Shown here one piece after another: positions 37,105 to 47,649 of a DNA stretch of 64,000 bases; position 1 is the stretch's first letter, and every line of letters begins with the position of its first letter. The DNA is from Endomychus coccineus (lineage: Eukaryota; Arthropoda; Insecta; Coleoptera; Endomychidae): NCBI GenBank assembly GCA_958510875.1, contig OY294067.1:194873322-194937321 (forward strand). The letters are read 5' to 3'. Below the pieces are notes generated by a model. It had not been told where the DNA came from, did not search any database, and saw only the letters and a list, made by a program, of their open reading frames with translations. The position numbers were made by a program, and so were the translations under genes.

Positions 37105-39199
37105 GATAACACTCTTTTAGCCAAAGTTACTGTTTCAAAAAGGAAGAATTTAGTTCCTCCTAGAAATATAGGAGAGTCTGCAAGAATTTCAAATCCACGT
37201 CCTTTTAAGTGTTTCAAATGTCATGAGTTGAATCATTTGGCTAGAAATTGTCCGAAGAAACATTCACAAGGAGCCAAATTCTTGAAACCTGAAGGTCATG
37301 TATTTATCTGTAAGAATCGAAAGAAATCCAATGAAATGGTTTGGGTGGCGGACACTGGTGCAACTGAACATATGACAAGTGATAAAGACTGTTTTATTTC
37401 TTATGTTCGTTTCAATGAACCGAAATATATTCATGTTGGCAATAAGGAAACGATTAGGGCATATGGTTGTGGTGACATACTTGTTGATATGCAAGTTGAT
37501 GACAAGTGGCAAACTAATCATCTCAAAGATGTCTGGTATGTTCCTGAAGTCAGTCGCCAATTATTCTCGGTTAGTCGTGCGTTAGAAAAAGGTTTCGAGT
37601 TTCATGCCAACAGTCGTATTTGCATGTTTCATAAAAATAATCAAGTATTTTTGATGGGAAGAAGATATGATGGTCTGTATCTTCTGGATATGAAAGTCCA
37701 TGTTCTAGATAAGCCTGCTGAAGTTCATTTGGAGTTACCTGTTGACACTTTGCAGCTATGGCATGAACGACTTTGTCATCAGAATAAACGACATGTGAGG
37801 AATGTTATCAAGCAGCTTGGACTGAATTTGACTTCTGCTGATGATGATTTGTGTGAAGGGTGCATATTTGGAAAACAGCACTGGGAGTCTTTTCATGACA
37901 GAGCGAACCGACCTTCAGAATGCGGACAATGGATTCACGCTGATGTTTGTGGCCCCTTTCAAGAAGAATCAATTGCAGGATCTCGATATTTTCTTTGTTT
38001 CAAGGATGATTTCTCGAAGTTCAGGAGAGTATTTTTCGTGAAACAAAAATCCCAAGTGGCAAATTGTTTCGAAACGTTCATAAATGAAGCCAAGACTGCT
38101 GGTAATACCGTTAAAGAGCTATTTTGTGATGGTGGAGGTGAATTTATCAATGAACGCATGAACATACTTTTCCGTAGACATGGAATCCACCGTTCGTAAG
38201 ACAATGCCTTATTCTTCTCAACAGAATGGTGCTTCAGAGAGAGAAAATAGGACACTTGTTGAGGCTGCCAGGTCTATGATTCATTCCAAAGGGTTATCAA
38301 TAAAATTTTGGGCAGAAGCGATAAATACTGCGGCTTTCGTTTTGAATCGTACTGGACCTACCAGAAAAGGAACAAAGTTGGTAGTTTGCTGTATTTAGCT
38401 ATGACAACTCGCCCGGATCTGACTTACTCTGTGAGTGTTGTATCAGAAGTACTTGATCATCCTAAGAGATCTGACTGGACGGCCGTCAAGCGAATTTTCA
38501 AATACTTGAATGGAACTTGTAACTATGGTTTATTTTATAGAGGAAATTCGAATCAATTGTTGAAGTGCTACTCTGATCCTGACTTCGCGAATGACTGTAA
38601 AACTCGTCGATCTAGAACTGGAGTCGTAACGATGTTTGGAGAAGGAGCTATAACTTGGATGAGCCGCAAGCAAGGGACTACCGCTCTCAGTACTACTGAG
38701 GCTGAATACATTGCTGCCAGTGAAGCTACTAAGGAACTGGTATGGATCAAGCGATTGAAGAAGGAAATCTCCAATGTTCATTCGATACCTACTTTGTTTT
38801 TGGACAATCAAAGTACAATTCGTTTGATAAGGAATCCCGAATTCCATCGGAGAACTAAACATATTGAAGTTCGTTTTCACTTTGTTCGAGAAAAACTTCT
38901 GGATGGTGAATTTACCTTGGAGCATGTACATAGTGCAAGGCAGTTGGCCGACATATTCACTAAAAATCTACCGACAGGACCTTTCATGAAAAACAGAGAG
39001 TTACTTGGAGTGTTATGTTTTGGGGGAAGTGTTGAAGAAAATAAATAATTTTCTAATACAAAACTAGCACTATCGTTTACTCTATGTTTATCTCTGCTCC
39101 TTAGTAACGTATTGTGTATTTTATATAGTTAGCTGATAACTTGTCAAATAAAAGTTGTGTGTGCTGTCATTTTTATTTAACTTCTTCGAATACTCAACA
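37105..39199 (+). mobile_element. Ty1/copia relic nested in the gypsy relic, 5'-truncated, RT deleted, 3' LTR present
   Basis: Frame 37228-38199 extended upstream to about 37105: CCHC knuckle CFKCHELNHLARNC, protease VADTGATEHM, GAG-pre-integrase HERLCHQNKRHV, and integrase with HADVCGPF, FLCFKDDFSKF and CDGGGEFINE. A frameshift near 38199 is followed by SSQQNGASERENRTLVEA. Then the reverse transcriptase is deleted, joining integrase to the RNase H part (RPDLTYSVSVVSEVLDH; DNQSTIRLIRNPEFHRRTKH). A purine tract GGGGGAAG precedes the 3' LTR. No 5' LTR, so this copy is truncated at its junction with gypsy sequence. Confidence 0.9.
39030..39199 (+). repeat. 3' LTR of the nested copia relic
   Basis: 170 bp from TGTTGAAG to TACTCAACA, preceded by the polypurine tract. 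It contains an AATAAA-type signal near 39145. No partner LTR was found upstream. Confidence 0.7.
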
Positions 39200-39888
39200 G
39201 TAAATACAATCTACGTAGAAACGCTTTCAGAATAGATTTTCAATATTTCAAGGGTTCACGGAAAATTTCTTTTGTGGAAGGGGAAAAAGTGTTTGCGCGA
39301 GATTATCGAAATCCTAATAAAAAAACGTGGGTAAGAGGAGAAATAGATGTTTTGGGGTTATTTATATATTTGGTTAGAGTAGAAAATAAGGTTATTTGGA
39401 AAGACATGTAGATCAATTAGTTAGGCAGGAGATTTTAGAATTAACGAAGAGCAGATTGTAACAGATGTAACACAAACCATGTCTTAATTGATATTTTCGG
39501 GCAATGAAGAAAATATGGAAGCTATGGTGGTACACCTGAAAAAATAAGTGTTAAAACTACTGAATTAAGCGAAACTGATGTAACAAGAGTAGTGAAATAA
39601 AAGGTGGAAAGACCTAGAAGACTAATTAAGCCCCCCACTAGATTAAATCTGTAACTGTGTAGAAGGTTTAAGCTTAGGAAGGACGGATGTAATACATTTA
39701 GTTTAAGTTGGCAACTGCCCTCTATCGGGAGATCTAATGACGCTTGGCTGTAAAATGCTGCGTAATAGAAGTTAAGGTCCGCTGGCTGTAACGTTAAGTA
39801 TTGATGCTCATTATGTGTCAACAATATATTATATTCACTACAAGTTCTATTATTCTCCAAGGCGTGGACTAAACTAATAAGGAAACAT
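39200..39888 (+). mobile_element. Ty3/gypsy relic, 3' part (pol end and probable 3' LTR)
   Basis: Resumes after the copia LTR with the end of pol: GEKVFARDYRNPNKKTW near 39285 and RPRRLIKPPTRLNL near 39610. The integrase core is absent. A purine stretch is followed at 39688 by TGTAATACATTTAG, the likely start of a 3' LTR running to about 39888. Same strand as the 5' part, so both belong to one element. Confidence 0.65.
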
Positions 39889-41324
39889 TATAGTGATCCG
39901 TTCTAATACACTTCGCAGTAAAAGTGATATTCATATGATAATACTTATTTAGAAAGAATAAAGATGAAATTTACAAACAAAACGTCCTAAAAGAATAGCG
40001 AACTAGGACCAAAATGCAAACTTTGTAAACTAAAGAATGTTATAGGTTAAAGCAGCTGCAAATATTTACATGATAAGCTCGGACACGACAAGTAACTTTA
40101 GAAAGCTAACAGGCTAGGTACGAATTCAGCGCGAAGATCGTATTTTATATCTCTTTTGCGAGTTGTAAGGGAAATGCATGTTCAACAGATTTGTTTTCAA
40201 TTCAAGTGCTGTGTATAATATTTTAAATCGAGACTTTAATAACGATGTTATCTGTATTGTAAAATGAAATATATGTAAATGTTAAATATTACTGGAAGTA
40301 TTATAATTTATTGTGTTTAAAATATTAATTAATAACCCATACTTATTTTTTAGTGATTCTTTTCTGCATATTATAAATATAATAATTTATTTCATTAAAG
40401 AAATAATTTTAGCAATTCATGATTTATTAAATAAAAACCATTCAACTTTGTCCGATCCGAAAACGATTTTTAGAACTACCAGTTTTTGGATCGAGATGTT
40501 GTAAATTATTGGGCTAATGAGGATAAATTATTGATTCACTGAATAAAAAATAGATTTCATGACAATGCTCTTACATTTACTGAAATCGAGAAGAAATACT
40601 AACAATATAAATTATAGAGTTTAAATTAATTATTTCCTGCGAGTGTTATTTCATAATTCGATATTTATATCGAACTTTATGATTCCGATGTAACATTACA
40701 TTTCAACACATAATTCACACTAGTCCGGTTTTGTCACTAGCTTTGTTTTGATCTACACCAATGAAAGTTGGTAATGAAAGTCGCAAGCGAGATGCCTCAA
40801 CACATTTTAATGCCGTAGACAAAGACGACTAACGTTTTAATTTTCATTGCGCGACACATGTTGGCGCAAGAGTATTTGTTCATGTGGTATCTTCAGATAA
40901 TTCTAAATCATGGATGAACGGTATAAATCTAAGGTAGAGAGGGCCCCCACTTGAGTTTATATAATACTTCTATGGTTTATGCGGCACAATTACTACTTAC
41001 CCACATATAAATTCTATGTCTTAATTGTGGGTTACCCGTTAAGGAATTAAATTAAATAACTATTTAACATTGACGTTTATGGAGCTTATTACCTCTAAGA
41101 TTCCAAATTTTTGAATCTAAGAGCCTTTTAAAACTTTCAAATGCATTTGTAACAGAATTCATAAAAAGGTTTCTGCATCCCGCTAAGAAATAAAGGAAGG
41201 CAACGGGGAGAAAATAGCCTGATTGTGGTAGTTACATCATCAATGGTGATCTGTAGTTGGCGCAACGAGTCGTGGCACCTGACAGTCAGTCACTATAAGT
41301 GTTAAAATGAGCTCAAAATTCAAG
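39889..41324. other. AT-rich intron sequence, nothing recognised
   Basis: SMG1 intron 3. No supported coding frame, repeat or structure was seen. Confidence 0.5.
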
Positions 41325-41810
41325 TTCATGATGAAATATTTCATTATCATCACTTTAAAAGAGGTGTGATCAATTGATCACGCGACTTCCCTCACTTTTG
41401 TTAGCAAATTAGCTTTCAGACAGTCTTACAGGTCAAATGTAAATGATTGTAGGAACATAAAATATGTTGGAATGATTTAGAAACCGCTAATGAAAGACGT
41501 TAAATTATACTCATGTTTAATTGAAATGTTATCCAGATGGTCTACATAATGTATTCCACAACTTTGTTTCATACTGACCCCGCTGTCAGGTATTGACTTT
41601 CACAATTATTCACCCTTTAATAACCTTTTACACTGACACTTGCTTTCACGTGAACTATCAAAGCGTACCACAGAATCAATAAGTTAGGACATTTTGCACA
41701 GAATAAGCACATAAAATAGATCGTGACGTCATTTAAATCTTCAAATGAGAATTTCACACTTCTGCAGGTTAAATATATACGTGTGATATATATTTATAAC
41801 CATAATCAGG
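41325..41810. repeat. Dispersed repeat, copy B
   Basis: About 485 bp, the most complete copy. Starts with a perfect 16-bp palindrome GTGATCAATTGATCAC near 41367, then CTTCCCTCACTTTTGTTAGC, TGATTTAGAAAC, GACCCCGCTGTCAG, GCTTTCACGTGAACTATCAA, and ends GTGTGATATATATTTA. Matches copies A and C block by block. Confidence 0.65.
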
Positions 41811-43664
41811 TTATCCTTACGGTTTAATAACAATACAGTTCCTATTTTCACTACTTTTGCAAAATTTCAAATCGGCATGACCAATAGGAACGGCGCAATC
41901 GTCTCCACAGTGGGTTTCACAAGTACGGCTGAGCACACCAAACCACACCCACCTACATAACCACACACCCACACCAAACGAAAGCACGACGCTATGTCCT
42001 TGTCTAACTTCCGAGTGTTTGAAGTTCAATGTCATCACTTTCCAGGGTTTACGGGATGCCAACGGGGTTTTCACGAGCCTTCCTGATTTTACTATTATAC
42101 GATGAGTGTACACGTAAATGAATTGAGTAGGTTATTTCAATACCAGTTCGGACCGGTATCCCAGGACATAAAAAGTGGCAATCGGCTCTATCGTCATTCA
42201 TTTTATTGTCCCCTATCCATTCATACAAAAATTGTTCATACAAGCTATGGGTGAACTTTTCAAAACATTTCAATTGTTAAGAATGTGTTAAAACGAATAA
42301 ACCAGGAGTAGGGGTTTTGGTAGAGGTTATTGTTATTGTGTGACACATTTTCCATTATTTTAGAAAAATTGATCACTATCCAAACCCACTAACTTGGTTC
42401 TGATATTATCTGGATAGATGACACTACTAAAACGTATATTGCGAATAATAAATTATTCTTATAAGAAAACTATTCCCGAAACACTTCATATTATAGATTT
42501 TGCAATTGAATAATTATTTGTAAAGTTCTATTTTAATTGCAGCTCAAGGTCAATTTTATATTGAAAAATAATCATTGAGAGGAAATTAATTACCAGTAAA
42601 ATATTCAAGTCATTTTTTATAATCAGTAGTGTTCATCGATTATCGCCAATAATGTCCAGGGCAAAAACTGGAAAATGAAATGAAGATAGGAGGAGAACAT
42701 CAGAAAGGGAAAACTGTATAGAGAATAAATAAAAATAGCAAAAGTAAAGAGTTGAAGATAATTTACTTAACTGGAAAGTTTATCGGCAAAAATCTTCTTA
42801 CTTTGATTCATCATTTACAATAGGAAATAGTGATGCAAAAACTAAAAACCAACTTAAATTCAAACACTACCCAGGCCAACACATTTTAAATCAGACTCAG
42901 ATACCAATAAAATAATAATGTACCTTAGCATAATCAAGATTAATAGAAATTAGAGTAAATTATAAAACAACAAAGAATACATGGCAGTGGCACATACCAG
43001 GTGACCAAATATGGTAACAGTAAAAACAAATTGTTAAAACACTCATAACAGTCAATTAGTTATTGTCAATTTAAGTCTATTAAATGTATTAGGTGAACAA
43101 CATTGTTTTTTGACTGGTTGAAATGTGTTAAACAATTGGCTCATCGTTCTTCCACTAATTGTAATGATAATTCTTAAATATTGGTGTTCACAAAATTTTA
43201 ATACTCATTTTAAAATTATGCCATAACATGTTGATTATTAAATGCTTAATAAAAGATTGAGAAAATGTTTTGAAAAATTTATAAATGATAAACTCAGTGG
43301 ATCTGCAAGCACAATTATATTTTTTTCTGTTTCAATGAAATTGATTATCATAATTTAAATATGTCCCTCATTCCTAGTATTCAGTAATCCGTTACCAACC
43401 AAAGAATAGTACAGAAAACAAAATTTTTTATTCAACTTAACACATTAAATAATTAGTAATCAGACTTTCCTATTATTGTAGAAGAAAAAAGATAAGAGCA
43501 AATAGTCTTCAACTATTACCTGCAGTTGCTAGTTGTAACAAGTTAGTTCAGAGATTTGTCCCTCTGGAGTAACAAATTTAATATATTGTGCATTAAAATA
43601 ATCAAGGACAGTTTTTAAAAAGACAAAAGAAACATTGTTTCAATATCAGAATATTGATTAGATT
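41811..43664. other. AT-rich intron sequence, nothing recognised
   Basis: Two overlapping minus-strand ORFs (42273-41817) have no recognisable content and sit in a less AT-rich patch. The rest is AT-rich DNA without a supported feature. Confidence 0.45.
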
Positions 43665-44218
43665 TAAGAACAATTACTTTGTTTTTATACCACTGTTAAT
43701 CTTAACATGAAAACGTTACTATAGTTTCAACATTGAAGTGCCATTATCAAACAGATACAAAATTATGAAGTAAACAATAAACATTTCAAATATAAACAGG
43801 AACTTAAGTACAATAGAGTTAATGAGTATACAATTGACAGTAATGGATCATCGGAAATTCTGAAACCAGTACATCCTGGAAAAATAGTGTGAATTAAGAA
43901 TCAATTTGTGCATTAGTATGATTTTCCTTTGTTTTTCCAATCACTCTTAGAATATTAAATAATAATCATCCTAATACACAAATTGTTTCTCAACTCATAC
44001 TGTATTTTCCCAGGATCTACCTGTTTAGTAATTTCTGATGACCCCTTATTCTCAATTGTAATCTCATTAACCCTATTGTACTTTAGTTCCTATTTACACT
44101 TGGAATATTTATTGTTCACTTCATATATCTCTTTGATAATGGCACTTGTGTTGAAACTATAGTAACATTTTCATGTTATTATTAAAAGTGGTATAAAAGC
44201 AAAGTAATTCTTCTTTCA
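43665..44218. repeat. Palindromic MITE, full-length inverted repeat
   Basis: About 550 bp. The left arm (AATTACTTTG, TTTTTATACCAC, ACGTTACTATAGTTTCAAC) recurs inverted in the right arm with scattered mismatches almost to the centre near 43940. A solo right-arm copy lies at 19850-19990. No coding capacity. Confidence 0.7.
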
Positions 44219-44609
44219 TTTAATTATAATGATAAATTATCATAGAGTAACGGCTTCTACCATCAATTTATTGAAAATAACTTTAGATGAGGATTTTTGA
44301 AAGTAGAATAACAGTAATTGACTCAAACTAGGCCATTATAACACCAAAATAGTTAAATTATATGAATTCACACAAGCATGAGAATAAAATAAACATAGGC
44401 AACATTGTTTTGAGAAATTCTATTTCAATAGCCATTATTAATGTTAATTACTTCACTGATTGAAGGAGAACTGTACTCACTTCAAGTTCAACTGTACTAG
44501 ACCAAATACATACACAAAAATATTGCAGCAAAACTGACATCATCTACAGTAATATCAGTTGCTGGCTTAAGAATATCAACATTTAAGTCCAAAGATGCAA
44601 AATACTCAC

Positions 44610-44921
44610 TGGCTGTATCTGTGTTTTGTGTAGAAGACTCATGATATTTACGGTTGAACATGTAAAGATCTGAACCTTCTCTATCAGTTCTTTTGCATGA
44701 AGTTGTTCCTCTCCCTCTATAAGCTCCTCTACGTTCAGTACTCCATGAGGGACGAAACTCTGTCGTTCGACTTTTGGGAGTTCCTCTGTATCTTCCATCT
44801 CTTAGATACCCTTGATACTTGTGATTTGAACTTTGTGAATCAATACCAACACTGTTGTTTTCGTAAATATGGTCTAATTGATCATTATCAAACTCATAAA
44901 TCCCTCTGGGGCCCTTAGAAG
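44610..44921 (-). CDS. Smg1: SMG1 exon 3: arginine/serine-rich N-terminal tail
   Basis: 312 nt on the minus strand. Acceptor AAATCAAAG ends at 44922 and donor GTGAGT starts at 44609. The product is low-complexity and charged (YLRDGRYRGTPKSR; TERRGAYRGRG), like the disordered N-terminus of animal SMG1. It ends with one base of a codon that is completed to AGT by the first two bases of the exon at 32708, so the phases agree and the frame runs into SHHGKLNDQEKK and DTRISKLL. The intron between the two is 11.9 kb. Homology in this tail is weak, so the assignment rests on strand, phase, splice sites and position. An ATG at 44958, inside the small intron upstream, is an alternative start if that intron is not removed. 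Confidence 0.65.
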
Positions 44922-44966
44922 CTTTGATTTTGTAAGAAGTATTATTAGATATCATCACTCACATAC

Positions 44967-45009
44967 CGATATCAGAATTATTATTATATAAGCGTTGAAA
45001 ATTGTTGTC
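44967..45009 (-). CDS. Smg1: SMG1 exon 2 (43 nt)
   Basis: Small minus-strand exon between acceptor TTATTTCAG (ending at 45010) and donor GTATGT (starting at 44966). It encodes DNNFQRLYNNNSDI plus one base. Reading through the donor would hit a stop at once, so the 45-nt intron 44966-44922 must be spliced for this exon to be coding. Inferred from signals only. Confidence 0.5.
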
Positions 45010-45072
45010 CTGAAATAATAAAATAATTCAATTTCAAACACATTGTTCTAAGTATCTAATTGTAATTATTAC

Positions 45073-45151
45073 TTGCATCTGTCACGTTACACCACTTTTT
45101 TAATTTTTAACGTGTTCTCCTGTTATCACCAGTACGACAAAATGCTTGGAT
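45073..45151 (-). CDS. Smg1: SMG1 exon 1, with the likely start codon at 45078
   Basis: Minus-strand segment between acceptor ATATTTCAG (ending at 45152) and donor GTAATA (starting at 45072). Only ATGCAA at 45078-45073 is coding; it joins exon 2 in phase 0 to give MQDNNFQRLY. The rest would be 5' UTR. A further leader exon may lie at 45265-45218 (acceptor TATTTTCAG, donor GTACAT). The start is a proposal: no transcript evidence is available and the donor is weak. Confidence 0.45.
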
Positions 45152-45308
45152 CTGAAATATCCCTATTATTTAAGCAATATAGTATTCAATGTTCCAACGT
45201 AAATGAATAAAATGTACCTAGTTCTAGGTGCAGCTGCTGTCTCAACATCACAGAACAACTGTACACTGAAAATAGAAAAGTATTAGAGTAACTCATAGAC
45301 TTATTATA

Positions 45309-46676
45309 ACTATACTCAGAGATTTTAATACTAATACTAGATACAGCACTGACCAGTTCTAGGTGAAGCTAAAGTGACGTAACGGTCGCCATTTGTCAAT
45401 ACGGCAAAATCTCTGTAGTGTGTATGCACAGTGTGTAGCTTTTTGATTGTTATTGGCTTTAGAATTCGAAATATTCCTATATGTTTTAGAATTAAACGGT
45501 GCAGGTTATAGAAAACCGCTCTATCATAATAATGTATCTAGTGTAGAAAAAAAATACTGTTATTGGTTAAATATTTATTCTCTATAAAAACTGACGATAA
45601 TATTCCTTTATACATGCCCAAAAGGAAAACATTCGTTTTAGGACTTGGTATCGCAGTTCAATCAATTTTTTGTATATCGAAAGTTATTTTTAGTTCAAAT
45701 TTAAATTTCAAATATATTTTGAGTTACTATTTTCGCGAATTAGGAAAAGGTATGGTTTGAATAACAATCCTAATGTAAACCAATTTAAAACAGTTATAAA
45801 ACAAATAATATTAAAGAACAATATTACACCTTCGGCTGCAGCTAATTGCATCGCTTTAGATGATGATCCGGTTGGTAACATATTTGATATAGGTACATTG
45901 GTCAAGAAGAACTCGCAATGAATTGATAGCAGACGATATTGAAGAAGTTGGGGATGTAAATTTAGAATCACTATTAAATTTGTCAGTAATGAAGGATAAC
46001 ATTCTTTATTACATTGGCGGGATTTATAGTAAAGAAGATATTCAAAAAAATTAATTGTATTACGTGCGCAGAAAATTTAACATATGGTAATGAGCATACA
46101 TAATATGCTGAAATAGAATACAGTTTGTTCACCACTCTAAAAAATAAGGGAGGTTTAATACTGCCTTGTTATGATGTGTTTCAAATTTTAAAAACGACTG
46201 AAAAACAACTATTGCATCATTTTAACGTTAGCAAAATAAATTTCATACAAAAAATGTTGAACAGTTTAAAAATGTTTTATCTAAATAACAAATTACTTGA
46301 AAATGGTAATTGTGCCGACGATCAAATTTTGCAAACGCACAAATATGATTTAATTAAGTTAATTATAAAATGTCATTTAAATTTGCGTTTACATTCAATT
46401 TCAAAAAATTCAACAGATAAAATTAATGTAACAAGTAAGATGCATACATTCAATAAATTGACGTTATTTTTGAATCAATAAAATTTGCCTTTTATTTCGA
46501 TTCCACTGTATAAATTGAAATAGTAATATCACAGTTTTATGCTTGTTCCTACTATTTGTTAATATTTTGCCGTATCGACAAATGGCGGCCGTGACGTCAT
46601 ATTGACATCACTTTGCGCATAAGCGAAGGGATCTAAGTTGTGATCTAGTATATATATTAAAATCTCTGACTATACT
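45309..46676 (+). mobile_element. P-superfamily DNA transposon remnant with 8-bp target duplication
   Basis: The element is 45317-46668, flanked on both sides by the direct repeat ACTATACT (45309-45316 and 46669-46676). Termini are CAGAGATTTTAATA, inverted, with similarity over about 26 bp. A subterminal inverted pair shares CGCCATTTGTC and ATACGGCAAAAT. Inside, the plus strand carries the end of a P/THAP9-type transposase: AAANCIALDDDPVG near 45840, NCITCAENL near 46055, and the frame 46125-46481 with LKNKGGLILPCYDV and KYDLIKLIIKCHLNLRLH. The THAP domain and most of the catalytic region are missing, and stops occur. An 8-bp duplication is what P elements make. Confidence 0.85.
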
Positions 46677-47649
46677 TCACCCACGGTCGAACATACAGGT
46701 CTGGGAACAGTGGGAACTCTATGTTTGGAATGAGTCTCTTACATATCGCCAAACTCGTAGTCCCTCGCTCAGCCACCAGCTAGCGCTCGGATCGAAGTTG
46801 AGAGAGGAATATAACTGTTACTCTTGTCAAAATGTATTACTCACCTTAAAAATAACTTTTTTCGTTATACATGCTCGCACGCATAAAAGACCTCGTTAAA
46901 ACGGTTTATATCCGAAATCGCAAGCATACACTTTTTCCGCATTTCCGCATCTTTCGGCACTTTAAAAACAGAAGTTTCTTGCTTTACACTTTTGTACCCC
47001 GTTTTGCATTTCGGCACAATGCACGGTTTCATATTTTTTTCCTAAAAACGCCGGTATTCCTTGTGTTTACAAGTCAATAATGACAGTTGCCAGAGAACAC
47101 TGTCGTATACGTGCCAGAGATCATTCCTCGACTCATGCACCACCCTTTTGGTACTATGCAACAGATGACGCTTAGCGGACTCACTTATCACATAGTGCCT
47201 CGAGTTCGCAGACCTGTATATATGACCGTGACTGCACCTTCATCATATAGTTTGATCCATGCTGAAGCAAGTAGTAGAAATGTGCCTTAATTCTACTAAA
47301 TAGAGATCTTATTTGAATGTATTAGATCTCTATGGTTTACTATCGACTTGGATCACAGATACATAATTTAAGTAGCTTTACAGGCAGCAACAAGAGACTT
47401 CTTGGTTTTACTTAGGTAGGTCAAGTGCTTTAGCTTACTACACCATAAATAAAATTAATAATTGCTCAGATTTATAGCTTTCAATGTTCTGTTCGTAAAA
47501 ATCGAGTGCATTAAACTATAAGTATTGTTCAATAATCAAGTTTAGTTCAAGGATCGAGCGTCATCAGAAATGCTATTGCTAGGGTTGAGACATTCTCTTA
47601 CATTTTGAACATTTTGCATTTTAAAGGCTTTTTGAGCAGTGCATAACTA
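46677..47649. other. SMG1 upstream region, candidate promoter-proximal DNA
   Basis: A patch richer in G+C than its surroundings lies at about 46750-46800. On the minus strand it is followed by a donor-like GTAAGAG starting at 46742, which could end a first noncoding SMG1 exon. A palindrome sits at 47300-47333. ORFs here (46871-47080 and 47087-47290) have no recognisable content. No TATA box is claimed. Confidence 0.3.
47300..47333. repeat. Palindrome with 10-bp arms
   Basis: ATAGAGATCT, 14 bases, then its reverse complement. It shares its sequence style and the following TGGTTTA with the palindrome at 33763-33795. Confidence 0.5.

Noticed and set aside
41817..42273. Overlapping minus-strand ORFs
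   Set aside because: No recognisable domain, no supporting splice signals, and the sequence sits in the 11.9 kb SMG1 intron.
46871..47290. Two plus-strand ORFs upstream of the P remnant
   Set aside because: Low complexity or no recognisable content, and no splice or start context; more likely noncoding upstream DNA.
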